Source of the DNA: Massilioclostridium coli
GTDB taxonomy: Bacteria; Bacillota; Clostridia; Oscillospirales; Ruminococcaceae
NCBI RefSeq assembly: GCF_900095865.1
Contig: NZ_FMIZ01000007.1
Coordinates: 1,300,530 to 1,364,529, forward strand
Direction: 5' to 3'
DNA length: 64,000 bases
Below are positions 53,546 through 62,598 of the stretch, piece after piece (the stretch's first letter is position 1; every line of letters starts with the position of its first letter). Made by a program: the position numbers and the translations under genes. Under the pieces are notes generated by a model. The model did not search any database. It saw nothing but the letters and a program-made list of their open reading frames with translations, and had not been told where the DNA came from.

Positions 53546-53588
53546 AAAAAGCCATCAGTAAATAGAACTCTCTCACTGATAGCTTTTT
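53546..53588 (-). terminator. Hairpin between the SSS symporter and ROK kinase genes
   Basis: AAAAAGC-x-ATCAGT with ACTGAT-x-GCTTTTT, a stem interrupted by one mismatch. It may reduce read-through from the symporter gene into the kinase gene. Confidence 0.65.
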
Positions 53589-53643
53589 TATCATAAAATA
53601 TAATAATTTGATTATAACATGTTTTATGGAAAAAACCAACAGA

Positions 53644-55173
53644 CTATTCGTTTTCGATAACACCTTCATAGAAAAACAGGTTATCAACTTTTTCTTTTGC
53701 TGTCAGTTTACTTACAACTACACAAAGTAGCAGGGAAATTACCATAGCCACTACCGCAAAGGTTGGACCTTGAGCTGCTAAGAAATTTAAGCCTCCGATG
53801 AATCCTTCTGTTCCATTAGGGCTACCCATGATCAACAGGATAATTTTACTAACTGCTGGTAACATAGCAATGGAGAATCCTCCTATCATACCAGACCATG
53901 CCCCTGCCTTATTCAACCATTTTAAATACAGGGACAATACATAAGGTGCTAAGAAAGAACCGGAGACAATCCCCCAGGAATAGGACATCATATCCAAAAT
54001 TGGGGTGTTAGTATTTGCGATAACATAAGAAGCCAATACAAACAGAATACATAGGATACGAATAACCCAACCAGAAGATTTTTCTTTCATTTTAAAAGCA
54101 GGTTTTAACAAATCTAAAGAAAAAGTAGAACATGCTGTCAATGTAATAGAAGATAACGTAGATACAGAAGAGGAAATTAATAATACCAGAACAATTCCCA
54201 ACAGGATATTTGGCAAATTCGCTGCGTCTAACATTCTAGGAACAATATAATCTACTCCACCTTCTGGCAATTGGTTGCCAAATACCAAATGGGACAAAGA
54301 ACCAATAAAGTATCCGCCAACAGATACCAACAAAGCAAAAATAGTGGAAACAACAATACCTCGTTTTACTTCTTTTTCATTTTTAATCCCGTAATATTTA
54401 TGGATCATCTGAGGCAAGCCCCAAGTACCAAAACTGGTCATCAAAATTGTAGAAATCAAAGCAATTGTATCTCCCGTAGATAATGGCATCATTTTATTCT
54501 GTTTCATAAAATCTACCATGCCAGATATGCTACCGTTATCCGTAACAGCTGGAGAAATCATCACAAAAATAATCAATAGAACAATTCCAACTGCCATGAT
54601 AATACCCTGCATAAAATCAGCTTTTAAGGTTGCTAAATAGCCTCCTATTACCAAAACAACACAGGCTGCAACCGCTATTACAATCATACATACTGTTACA
54701 TCAATTCCTAGCAGTACAGAACATACACTACTCAATCCTTTATAAACAGAAGCAGAATAAGGAATTAAAAAGATAAAAATAACGATAGCGGAAAATACTT
54801 TCATCCGCTGGCTTTTGAAGCGCAAAGAAAACAGTTGCGGCATAGATTTAATCTTTAGCCGGTGGGAAACTTCCCTTGTTCTAGACGCCAATACTTTCCA
54901 GGCAAGCCAGGAGCCAAAGATAGCATTTCCTAAACCAATCAAAACAGCCCATAAGCCGTATTTCCAACCGGAAGTACCAGCGTAACCAATAAACATTACA
55001 GCGGAAAAATAAGCTGTACCATAGCTTAGCGCTGAAATCCATCCTCCAGCATCTCGCCCTCCTACAGTAAAAGAAGCAATCCCTTTGGTTGCTTTGGAAT
55101 TAATAATGCCAATTACAGACATCGCAACAATATAAATAACAATTGTCGCCCATATCACTACATACTTTTGCAA
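53644..55173 (-). CDS. Sodium:solute symporter (SSS family)
   Basis: A 509-residue, about 13-helix transporter. GGRDAGGWISALSYGTAYFSAVMFIGYAG is the helix-1 sodium site, and the helix-8 region is LLISSSVSTLSSITLTACS. The start is uncertain: TTG at 55173 is best placed after GAGGTG, while a GTG three codons before overlaps that site. Downstream lies the ROK kinase, so a sugar (for example a sialic acid or other hexose) is a plausible substrate. A long palindrome lies upstream. Confidence 0.88.
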   Translation of the reverse strand: MQKYVVIWATIVIYIVAMSVIGIINSKATKGIASFTVGGRDAGGWISALSYGTAYFSAVMFIGYAGTSGWKYGLWAVLIGLGNAIFGSWLAWKVLASRTREVSHRLKIKSMPQLFSLRFKSQRMKVFSAIVIFIFLIPYSASVYKGLSSVCSVLLGIDVTVCMIVIAVAACVVLVIGGYLATLKADFMQGIIMAVGIVLLIIFVMISPAVTDNGSISGMVDFMKQNKMMPLSTGDTIALISTILMTSFGTWGLPQMIHKYYGIKNEKEVKRGIVVSTIFALLVSVGGYFIGSLSHLVFGNQLPEGGVDYIVPRMLDAANLPNILLGIVLVLLISSSVSTLSSITLTACSTFSLDLLKPAFKMKEKSSGWVIRILCILFVLASYVIANTNTPILDMMSYSWGIVSGSFLAPYVLSLYLKWLNKAGAWSGMIGGFSIAMLPAVSKIILLIMGSPNGTEGFIGGLNFLAAQGPTFAVVAMVISLLLCVVVSKLTAKEKVDNLFFYEGVIENE

Positions 55174-55193
55174 TACTCTCACCTCAAACGTTT

Positions 55194-55227
55194 ACTTTAG
55201 CACGTTAACACGCTTAGGTGCTAAAGT
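55194..55227 (-). promoter_or_regulatory. Palindromic operator before the SSS symporter gene
   Basis: ACTTTAGCAC and GTGCTAAAGT, a perfect 10-bp inverted repeat with 14 bases between; the left part also repeats TTAGCACG, TTAACACG. The likely binder is unknown. Confidence 0.7.
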
Positions 55228-55473
55228 GTCTTACTGTATTATGCTACAAAAAAACAAAAATGTCAATCCATTCTTTTAAATTATTAAAAATTTTGTAATT
55301 TATTATAAATTTAATGTTTTTATTTTAGTTATTTAAGATAATCCTATTCCTGTTTTATAGCGAGATAACAATTTAATTCAAAATAGATTCTAGTGTTTTT
55401 AAGGGTATTATGATATAATAAAATGCCTACATTAAGATTGATCGGAAAATTTGAAATATTTTTGGAGGTATTA

Positions 55474-56082
55474 ATGTTAAAAAAATGTTCATTTCTATTA
55501 TTCAGCTTTTTTATTGGAATAGTAGTAGGTCTAGCTACTGTATTTGGACAAAAATATCTTCCAGGGGCGTTAAATAGTCTGGCAAACTCTGGTTCAGTTT
55601 GGGTTGTTCCAGCATTTTATATCGCCAAATCTTACAAACAAAAATGGAAATCTATCATATCAAGCATGATTTACTTGTTAATATGCGTAACAACATATTG
55701 ATATTATTCTATCAGTTGGAAAACAGGTTTTACCATTGGATTTCATCAAGCAATATGGCTTTGTTGTGCAGTTATATTCGGATTTATATTTGGCTTAGGA
55801 GGAAACATATCACAATATGGAAAAGGAACCATAAAATATTTGTGTAAAGTAATGTTACCCGCTACTTTTTTATCAGAAAGTTTAATGTTAATATCCCATT
55901 TTCAACAATATTCACATATGCTAGATGTTATTTTTATGTGGTTTTTTATTGGAATTTCGTTATATTTTATCAATTGTAAAAAAGAGTGGTATTCTAAACA
56001 CTATTTGCTGGCATTGCTGATCATGTTAAGCTTAGGATTTTTAGGATATCAATTAATTTACTATAGTGATGTTTTTGCATGA
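55474..56082 (+). pseudogene. DUF6518-like membrane protein, broken by an in-frame TGA
   Basis: A reading frame of about 202 codons with one stop (TGA at 55699-55701) after 75 codons; everything after it stays in frame and is coding-like. It has an N-terminal CSFLLFSFFIGIVVGLATVFG, SGSVWVVPAFYIAKSY, and later helices such as VIFGFIFGLGGNI, as in DUF6518 proteins. GGAGGT precedes the ATG. The simplest reading is a point nonsense mutation; sequencing error cannot be excluded. Confidence 0.7.
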
Positions 56083-56157
56083 TATTTTAAAAACTTATTT
56101 TTTAGAGGAGATTTTTAATTTATAAAATATAATAAAGTTAAAATCCTAAAATGTTAT

Positions 56158-56469
56158 TTACTCTTTCTTCTCCAATCGATTTTCCACAATATTGATTGTA
56201 TTTTCTTTCCAATCTGAAGAAAGGATTGCTTTTTGTATTTTTTTAAAATTAGGGTCATCACTTGTCAAACTAATGTGCCGAATGATAGCTGCTGAATCAA
56301 TGATATGGCAACCATCAAAATGAACAACGTAATTCCAATATACAAACACAGTTCCAAATCTCATAATCAATAAAACAATTTCCAGAAAAAAAGAAAATCT
56401 CCCAAAAATATTGATGATAAAGCCAATCCAAAATAAATTACGAGGATATTTTTTATTTATAAAAACACC
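56158..56469 (-). pseudogene. Membrane protein gene truncated by an IS200-type insertion
   Basis: A frame reading from the IS edge at about 56470 to the stop at 56158 is open for over 100 codons with hydrophobic residues (LFWIGFIINIFGRFSFFLE then MRFGTVFVYW) and a charged C-terminal tail. There is no start or ribosome site on this side; the first ATG (56364) has none. The 5' part is not found beyond the element, so it is lost or was deleted. No family recognised. Confidence 0.55.
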
Positions 56470-56610
56470 TCAATCAAAACCACCAGTGAACTGGTGGTTT
56501 GCATAGCCCCTAAAAGGGGACATTACTGGCTTAGTCCCTCAAGGGACTCTGAAGTTTAGCACTGCATTACTATTTCAAGCAGCCGCTCTCGTGCGGCTGT
56601 TTATTTTTGC

Positions 56611-57078
56611 TTACTTATTCCTGCTACCCGTAAACGGGTCCACATATTCTTTTAGACTTATCTGATCTCTAGTATAATCTTCTTCCTGCTGATTCTTTAT
56701 ATAGTCTTTTATCACTTTTTCATTCTTTCCTACCGTATCTACATAATATCCTCTGCACCAAAATGTTCGCTGTCCATATTTATATTTTAAATTTGCATGT
56801 CTGTCAAATATCATCAAACTGCTTTTCCCTTTGAGATATCCCATAAACTGTGCTATACTTATATATGGCGGAATACTTACATGCATATGGATGTGGTTCG
56901 GACATGCTTCTGCCTCTATTATTTCTACTCCTTTTTGCTCACATAATTTTCTCAATATTTCTCCAATATCTTTTTTCAGCTGTCCGTATATTTCTTTTCT
57001 TCTGTATTTCGGCGCAAATACGATATGGTATTCACAGCGATTTTTTGAATGTGCAGTGCTTTTTATTTCGTTCTTCAT
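56611..57078 (-). CDS. tnpA: IS200 family HUH transposase TnpA
   Basis: A 155-residue Y1 transposase. The HUH metal motif is HMH in NHIHMHVSIPP (residues 61-71), and the catalytic Tyr is in RGYYVDTVG (about 111-112). It cuts and joins single-stranded DNA at hairpin ends. Full length with intact motifs, so the element may still be active. AAGGAGG lies before the ATG but is buried in a hairpin (57084-57151). Confidence 0.95.
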   Translation of the reverse strand: MKNEIKSTAHSKNRCEYHIVFAPKYRRKEIYGQLKKDIGEILRKLCEQKGVEIIEAEACPNHIHMHVSIPPYISIAQFMGYLKGKSSLMIFDRHANLKYKYGQRTFWCRGYYVDTVGKNEKVIKDYIKNQQEEDYTRDQISLKEYVDPFTGSRNK

Positions 57079-57083
57079 TTATC

Positions 57084-57151
57084 AAAAACCTCCTTGTTGT
57101 TTTAGTAATGCGGTCGCCAAACCACTACTATTTTACAACAAGAAGGTTTTT
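57084..57151 (-). promoter_or_regulatory. Hairpin hiding the tnpA ribosome site
   Basis: A 17-bp stem (57084-57100 and 57135-57151) with one G-U pair includes the whole AAGGAGG. In enteric IS200 a similar 5' UTR hairpin blocks translation and dampens transposition. Confidence 0.8.
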
Positions 57152-57221
57152 TATTTACTAAAGTTTTCTATCTTCCCCCAGTATAACTGGGGGTTTATTT
57201 TTACGCATAAATGCACCAAAA

Positions 57222-57258
57222 AAAAGGATATGTTATCCTAAAGATAACATATCCTTTT
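57222..57258 (-). terminator. Terminator of the rubrerythrin gene
   Basis: A perfect 16-bp stem with CTAAA loop (57222-57237 and 57243-57258), just after the stop. The IS200 element lies right beyond it. Confidence 0.87.
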
Positions 57259-57276
57259 AAAATTTATAAGATAAAA

Positions 57277-57822
57277 TTATTTACCAAAATATCTGTTCAA
57301 TAAGCCTTGGAATGCTTTACCGTGACGAGCTTCGTCTCTAGCCATTTCATGAACAGTATCATGAATTGCATCCAAGTTAGCAGCTTTAGCACGTTTTGCC
57401 AGATCAAATTTACCAGCAGTAGCGCCGTTTTCCGCTTCTACTCTCATTTCCAGGTTTTTCTTAGTGGAGTCTGTTACAACTTCACCCAACAGTTCAGCAA
57501 ATTTAGCAGCATGTTCTGCTTCTTCATAAGCAGCTTTTTCCCAGTACAAACCGATTTCTGGGTAACCTTCTCTATGTGCAACACGAGCCATAGCTAAATA
57601 CATACCAACTTCTGTGCATTCCCCATTGAAGTTTGCTCTTAAATCTTCCAGAATATCTTCGCTAACGCCTTTTGCTACACCTACAACGTGTTCAGCAGCC
57701 CAGGACATTTCTCCAGTTTGTTCTGTAAATTTCGAAGCAGGAGCATTACATTGTGGGCAAAATTCTGGAGCAGCTTCACCTTCATAAACATATCCACATA
57801 CTTGACAGACAAATTTTTTCAT
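57277..57822 (-). CDS. Reverse-type rubrerythrin
   Basis: A 181-residue protein. The rubredoxin-like CQVCG...CPQCN iron site is at the N-terminus, before the ferritin-like di-iron domain ([22 protein letters not shown]), the reverse of classical rubrerythrin order. These proteins reduce hydrogen peroxide or oxygen in anaerobes. GGAGGAA precedes the ATG. A sigma-A promoter and a PerR-like box lie upstream. Confidence 0.95.
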   Translation of the reverse strand: MKKFVCQVCGYVYEGEAAPEFCPQCNAPASKFTEQTGEMSWAAEHVVGVAKGVSEDILEDLRANFNGECTEVGMYLAMARVAHREGYPEIGLYWEKAAYEEAEHAAKFAELLGEVVTDSTKKNLEMRVEAENGATAGKFDLAKRAKAANLDAIHDTVHEMARDEARHGKAFQGLLNRYFGK

Positions 57823-57886
57823 AGTTTTATTCCTCCATTACGTAATCATGTATTTAAAATTTTGTATAACCATTTGGTATGGCTTT

Positions 57887-57940
57887 AGTATAACACACTA
57901 AAATAAGAAATGCAAGTGTTTTTAGTAATAATTCTTATTA
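57887..57940 (-). promoter_or_regulatory. Rubrerythrin promoter with PerR-like box
   Basis: On the minus strand TTGCAT (57910-57915), 17 bases, TATACT (57887-57892). Upstream of the -35 is TAATAATTCTTATTA (57926-57940), close to the PerR box TTATAATNATTATAA. This would place the gene under peroxide control. Confidence 0.65.
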
Positions 57941-57999
57941 TCGTTATATCCGAAAACTTTTCTTTCTTTTTTCAATATAATTTCGTGTAAATTTAACAA

Positions 58000-58899
58000 T
58001 TAGCGTTTTCTAACTGGACGCAAAATTGTAATTGCGTGTTTTTGGTTTTGTATTGTTACCTCTGTTTGTTCCCCTCCAAATTCTCCATCCAATGTCCAAG
58101 CAATTGGTTCTTGACATTGGAACGTTATTTTAGAAGTTTTAAAATGATACATCAAATTCGGGTTTGGGGTTTTGGAAATCAATGCGTTTACAGCAGCCTG
58201 AAATTCCAAAGGATTTCGCAAAGGCTTTATTAAAGTAACCTCAAATAATCCATCATCCATTTGAATATTCTTTCCACTAATTCCTTTAAAGCCACCAATG
58301 GAACTGGAGTTTGTTATCATACCTAAAATCAAATCATCCTCAATCGTTTCTCCATCGTGTTCAACGATGACATGATAAGAACGGATCGTATGCAGCCTTT
58401 TTGCTCCTTCTAAAATATATGCAAGATGCCCTAATGTATTTTTTTCCCCCTGTGGTGTTTGATAAGTTACATCCGTAAATACACCAAATGCCGCAACATA
58501 AGTAAAAATATCCTGATTAAAATGGCCAATGTCACACAAATATGGTACCCCATCTACCACTGTTTTTGCAGATTTATTCATATCCTTAAATAGATGCAAA
58601 CTGGAGGCAAAGTCATTAGTTGTCCCTGCAGGGATATACCCTAATAAAGGTTGGTGTTTACACTCCATAACTCCTTTTACCACTTCACTCATGGTTCCAT
58701 CCCCACCGCTGCATACAACAATATCATATTGTTCCGCCATTTTTTTGGCACATTCATAACCATCCATCCTAGCCTGTGTGACATGTACAGTTACTTCGTA
58801 GTGATATTTTGTAAACAAATCCAAAATTTGAACCAAACGGTTTTTAATTTGTGCTTTTCCTGCCCTTGGGTTTATAATAAATAGCAACTTTTTTGCCAT
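58000..58899 (-). CDS. Lipid kinase of the diacylglycerol kinase/YegS family
   Basis: A 299-residue cytoplasmic or membrane-associated kinase. FIINPRAGK at the N-terminus, CSGGDGTMSEVVKG (GGDGT ATP motif) and IPAGTTNDFASSL are the DAGK catalytic signature. Substrate may be diacylglycerol (DgkB) or another lipid. The C-terminal beta-sandwich is complete. GGAGG precedes the ATG. Confidence 0.92.
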   Translation of the reverse strand: MAKKLLFIINPRAGKAQIKNRLVQILDLFTKYHYEVTVHVTQARMDGYECAKKMAEQYDIVVCSGGDGTMSEVVKGVMECKHQPLLGYIPAGTTNDFASSLHLFKDMNKSAKTVVDGVPYLCDIGHFNQDIFTYVAAFGVFTDVTYQTPQGEKNTLGHLAYILEGAKRLHTIRSYHVIVEHDGETIEDDLILGMITNSSSIGGFKGISGKNIQMDDGLFEVTLIKPLRNPLEFQAAVNALISKTPNPNLMYHFKTSKITFQCQEPIAWTLDGEFGGEQTEVTIQNQKHAITILRPVRKR

Positions 58900-59299
58900 A
58901 AATAAAATCCTCCAATAAGATATCTCTTCTTTTACTTTACCATAAACTGCTGTTTTTTTCTACTGTTAATCTTCTATTTTTTTCAATTCCTCTTTGTAAG
59001 GATTAACCAATAGCTTCATCCTTATACCACTGTCACCTAATAGAAGTCTTTCCCTAGGAAACCTCTACAAATTAAATAAATCTTTTAAAAAATGATCTCT
59101 CGTTTAAAAATAAATAATAAACATGAAAAAGAATAAATATTGCAAGTTATAGATTCAAACTGTTTTAAAAAAATTTTTGTATTTTTTTGCTGCAAAACTT
59201 TTGATGCATCAGTTATTGTCACTGTAAATATTTTATCTGTTTAAATCATATACTTAATTTTTCATAAGGGGGATTCTATTAAAAACAATAACAAAAAAT
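58900..59299. other. Intergenic region, nothing recognised
   Basis: About 400 AT-rich bases before the ilvN terminator. No open frame with a ribosome site and no clear regulatory motif. Confidence 0.5.
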
Positions 59300-59322
59300 G
59301 GCGCCAGGACATCCCTGGCACC
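59300..59322 (-). terminator. Terminator of ilvBN
   Basis: GGCGCCAGG and CCTGGCACC form a GC-rich 9-bp stem with ACATC loop followed on the minus strand by a T-tract. Confidence 0.78.
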
Positions 59323-59339
59323 ACAATGAAAAACCAATT

Positions 59340-59822
59340 TTAGCCCCGTTCCAAAGCAGAAATACCTGTTTTTACCAATTGCTTAATTCCATATGGTTTC
59401 ATCATATTGATAAAAGAGAGCAATTTCGCATGTTCCCCTGTCAATTCAAAGGTAATGGTATCTTCAGAACTATCAATAATCTTGGCATCAAACAAATTTG
59501 CTGTCCCAATAATCCCCACACGGTTTTCATCTGTGTGGTACATTTTCAACAACAAATGTTCTCTACAGACGGCGGTTTTGCTATCCACTACTTTTACTTC
59601 CCGTACATCAATCAGTTTCATCAACTGTTTTACAATCTGCTCTAGAGTAGCGTCATCCCCGTGGGCTACAATTGTCATACGAGTAATTGCTGGATTTTCC
59701 GTTTCTGCCGCTGCAATACTGGAAATATTATAAGCACGCCGACTGAACAAACCCGCAATCCTTAATAATACACCTGTAGTGTTATCCATCAATACAGAAA
59801 TAATATGCATTTGTTCCATCAT
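59340..59822 (-). CDS. ilvN: Acetolactate synthase regulatory subunit IlvN
   Basis: A 160-residue ACT-domain protein (about residues 6-78) that binds valine and regulates IlvB. LMDNTTGVLLRIAGLFSRRAYNISS is the conserved start, and the C-terminal domain is complete. AAGGAGGGG precedes it. It follows ilvB by 9 bases in one operon. Confidence 0.95.
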   Translation of the reverse strand: MMEQMHIISVLMDNTTGVLLRIAGLFSRRAYNISSIAAAETENPAITRMTIVAHGDDATLEQIVKQLMKLIDVREVKVVDSKTAVCREHLLLKMYHTDENRVGIIGTANLFDAKIIDSSEDTITFELTGEHAKLLSFINMMKPYGIKQLVKTGISALERG

Positions 59823-59831
59823 TGCCCCTCC

Positions 59832-61520
59832 TTAGTTATCTATCTCAATTTCAAGAATTGGTTCGTCGATTGGTGCGCCGGCTGGTACCATTGGCAGAAC
59901 GTTGATATCTCGATCGATCACACAGTTAATCAAAACTGGAGCATGAGCAGCCAAAGCTTTTTCCAATGTTGGGCGGATTTCACTGGCTTTTGTGATATTA
60001 TATGCCTCTATTCCATAAGCCCCCGCTAATTTTACATAGTCTACACCACGATCCAAGGTGGTTTGGGAGAAACGCTTGTTATAAAACAGCCTTTGCCATT
60101 GGCGTACCATTCCCAACACTTCATTGTTCAACACCAATTCAATCATTGGAATCTGGTATTTCGCCATGGTTACCAATTCATTACAGTTCATCTGGAAGCT
60201 GCCATCACCCGCAATATTAACCACCTGCTTATCAGGGCAGCCAACTTGGGCACCCATTGCAGCCCCTAAGCCAAAGCCCATCGTCCCCAGCCCGCCGGAA
60301 GAAACAAACTGGTGAGGACGTCTCAGTTTATAATACTGTGCCGCCCACATCTGGTTTTGCCCAACCTCTGTTGTGATAATCGCATCACCATTGGTCAGTT
60401 CACAAAGTGTCTCGATTACTTCCTGTGGGGTAACTGCGTCTTCGTCTTTCCCTTTTTGGATATTTGGGAATTCCTCATTCCATGCCTGAATTTGCGCCAT
60501 CCATTCTGGATGAGGTGTTGGAGTTAACCTCTGGTTGAGCAATTCTACAACCTGGCGCACGTCCCCAATCAAAATATTGTCCGCTTTAATATTTTTATTG
60601 ATTTCAGCAGGGTCAATATCAATCTGTAAAATCTGTGCATTTGGCGCAAACCGGCTGATCTTCAAAATCACGCGGTCACTAAAACGGGTTCCTATTGCCA
60701 AGAACAAATCACAGTCTGTTACTGCTTTTGCTGCAGTAACACTGCCGTGCATCCCCATCATGCCGATATATCGGGAGTCAAAATTATCAAATCCTCCCTG
60801 CCCCATCAAGGAAGAAGATACCGGCGCATCCATTAATTCTGCCAGTTTTTTCACTGCCAGGTTTGCCTCTTCGGATGCCACTACACCGCCGCCAGTATAA
60901 ATTAACGGACGTTTTGCGTTGGAGATCAGTTCCACAGCATTTGCCAGAGCTTTTTCACTTGGGTCACTGTACACCTGTTCAATTGGTTCCGGCTGTTTTC
61001 TTTCATATTCATAGATTGCTGCTGTCACATCTTTAGGAATATCTACCAATACAGGGCCTTTTCGGCCTGTATTCGCGATTTTAAACGCACGGCGAATCGT
61101 AGGCGCAAGATCTTCTACTTTTTTCACGATAAAGTTGTGTTTGGTGACTGGCATGGTTACACCGGTAATATCCACTTCCTGGAAACTATCCAAGCCTAAT
61201 TGCGGTACTGGAACATTGCCGGAAATAACAACCAAAGGAATAGAATCCATGTAAGCGGTCGCAATCCCTGTCACGGTATTGGTAGCACCTGGGCCAGAAG
61301 TTACCAAAGCTACACCGGTTTTTCCAGTAGCACGGGCATAACCGTCTGCCGCATGGGTTGCCCCCTGTTCGTGAGCAGTTAAAATGTGCCGGATTTTATC
61401 CTGATAATCATACAAAGCATCGTAGATATTCAGGACGGACCCACCAGGATAGCCAAAAATCGTATCCACATTCTGCTCTAACAAACATTCCAAAATAATT
61501 TGGGACCCTGTTAATTTCAT
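59832..61520 (-). CDS. ilvB: Acetolactate synthase catalytic subunit IlvB
   Basis: A 562-residue TPP enzyme of branched-chain amino acid synthesis. EQGATHAADGYARATGK, SGPGATNTVTGIATA and the TPP motif GDGSFQMN are clear. The start MKLTGSQ at 61520 follows AGAGGTGA; a longer frame by 26 codons is rejected. It is controlled by the T-box riboswitch at 61623-61893. Confidence 0.97.
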   Translation of the reverse strand: MKLTGSQIILECLLEQNVDTIFGYPGGSVLNIYDALYDYQDKIRHILTAHEQGATHAADGYARATGKTGVALVTSGPGATNTVTGIATAYMDSIPLVVISGNVPVPQLGLDSFQEVDITGVTMPVTKHNFIVKKVEDLAPTIRRAFKIANTGRKGPVLVDIPKDVTAAIYEYERKQPEPIEQVYSDPSEKALANAVELISNAKRPLIYTGGGVVASEEANLAVKKLAELMDAPVSSSLMGQGGFDNFDSRYIGMMGMHGSVTAAKAVTDCDLFLAIGTRFSDRVILKISRFAPNAQILQIDIDPAEINKNIKADNILIGDVRQVVELLNQRLTPTPHPEWMAQIQAWNEEFPNIQKGKDEDAVTPQEVIETLCELTNGDAIITTEVGQNQMWAAQYYKLRRPHQFVSSGGLGTMGFGLGAAMGAQVGCPDKQVVNIAGDGSFQMNCNELVTMAKYQIPMIELVLNNEVLGMVRQWQRLFYNKRFSQTTLDRGVDYVKLAGAYGIEAYNITKASEIRPTLEKALAAHAPVLINCVIDRDINVLPMVPAGAPIDEPILEIEIDN

Positions 61521-61622
61521 AATATCACCTCTAAAAGTCATTTTATTTTTTAAGCAAACCTTTGTCTGCTCAGGTTTTTGAACAAAATGGCAAACCACAA
61601 TAAGTTGTTATTTGGATATAAA

Positions 61623-61893
61623 AAAAGCTCCCACCTCTCCTACTGTTAAGAGGTGAAAGCAAACCTTCCACGGTACCACTCTTTTTGTCATCGCCATTGA
61701 CCACTCATTCTGTATCCTTTAATACAGATCTCCTATAACGGGGAGAACACCGTTCCAACCTAATCCATTTACTGTTTCAGTAGACTGCTCCAGGGGGATT
61801 TTATCACATAAACACTGCCCTGTTTTCCACCAGCCAACAGTTCTCTGTGCCAGAAATTTTATGCTTGTTTCCCTATCATCGCATTTTTCTATT
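61623..61893 (-). ncRNA. T-box riboswitch with isoleucine specifier
   Basis: The minus-strand leader of ilvB shows the T-box motif AGTGGTACCGTGG (61668-61680) followed by a terminator with CACCTCT/AGAGGTG stem and T-tract. Stem I contains CAGAGAACTGTTGGCTGGTG, an AGAGA-type loop. The specifier in AAA-ATC-CCC reads ATC (61797-61799), isoleucine. Uncharged tRNA-Ile would stop termination. Confidence 0.93.
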
Positions 61894-61899
61894 ACTATT

Positions 61900-61928
61900 A
61901 TGATAGTAAAAAACCGAAGGTTTGTCAA
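61900..61928 (-). promoter_or_regulatory. Promoter of the ilvBN operon
   Basis: TTGACA (61923-61928), 17 bases, TATCAT (61900-61905) on the minus strand, just before the T-box. Confidence 0.82.
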
Positions 61929-62048
61929 TAGATTTTTATTTTTTATATGACAAATTCTTATTTTATTAAAATTATCTCCAAATCCAAGATAGATTAATTG
62001 TAATTTTTCCATAATTATATTTTTTATTATTGAAAATTACTTTAATTA

Positions 62049-62077
62049 TTGCTACAATATTTTTGGCTTAATATACT
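62049..62077 (+). promoter_or_regulatory. Promoter-like sequence before a 21-codon ORF
   Basis: TTGCTA (62049-62054), 17 bases, TATACT (62072-62077). Confidence 0.5.
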
Positions 62078-62168
62078 GGAGCAAAACTATTTATTTGTAG
62101 AAGGGAGGAACTTTGACTTTATCTATTTATCTATAATATGAATGAAACAAGCAAAAGGAGAATTAGAA

Positions 62169-62234
62169 ATGAAACAAAAACAACTTACCAAACCAATTAT
62201 TACGACAATCGATTTATTCTTCTTTGTTAAGTAA
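62169..62234 (+). CDS. Mini-ORF (21 residues) ending in LFFFVK
   Basis: A 22-codon frame with a good AAAAGGAG ribosome site, coding MKQKQLTKPIITTIDLFFFVK. The promoter-like sequence at 62049 is upstream. Sequence that follows includes GTTGATAGCTTATTTTTT, similar to the left arm of the aroF attenuator terminator, but without the second arm. It could be an old leader peptide or chance. Confidence 0.35.
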   Translation: MKQKQLTKPIITTIDLFFFVK

Positions 62235-62526
62235 AATGAAAAATCTTATGTGAAAATCGTTTTATCCTGACTAGAATAAATAGAAAAACTATTCCAATAG
62301 CATCACTAAAAGTTGATAGCTTATTTTTTAATTTATTTGTGGTTCGATCACCTATTTACTAACAACAGAATCTGTAATGCGTAATAAAAATTAATATTCC
62401 TTTTAAAATTTATATAAATCTAGATCAAAGTTATCGATTAAAAAATGTCTCCTTAAAAATTGTGTTTTTTCAATATTATTCTTTATGTTATTCAAAAATA
62501 AGTTAAATAAATTTTCAAATTAGTGG
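62235..62526. other. Intergenic region upstream of the aroF leader
   Basis: About 290 AT-rich bases with no gene recognised, other than the terminator-like relic mentioned for the mini-ORF. Confidence 0.4.
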
Positions 62527-62555
62527 TTGACAATCTGTTTTTCGTCTGCTATACT
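62527..62555 (+). promoter_or_regulatory. Promoter of the aroF-tyrA operon
   Basis: TTGACA (62527-62532), 17 bases, TATACT (62550-62555), placing the start about 36 bases before the leader peptide ATG. Confidence 0.82.
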
Positions 62556-62598
62556 AACAGCAGAAAGAATAAATTCGATTCAGAGGAGATCAAACGTT

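Larger units (their letters stand above)
56471..57198 (-). mobile_element. IS200-type insertion sequence
   Basis: An element of about 730 bp with a single transposase gene. The left end has an 8-bp hairpin CCCCCAGT-ATA-ACTGGGGG (57175-57193). The right end has an 11-bp hairpin AAACCACCAGT-GA-ACTGGTGGTTT (56477-56500) and a second CCCC/GGGG hairpin. No terminal inverted repeats or target duplication, as is usual for HUH single-strand elements. TnpB is absent. Confidence 0.88.
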
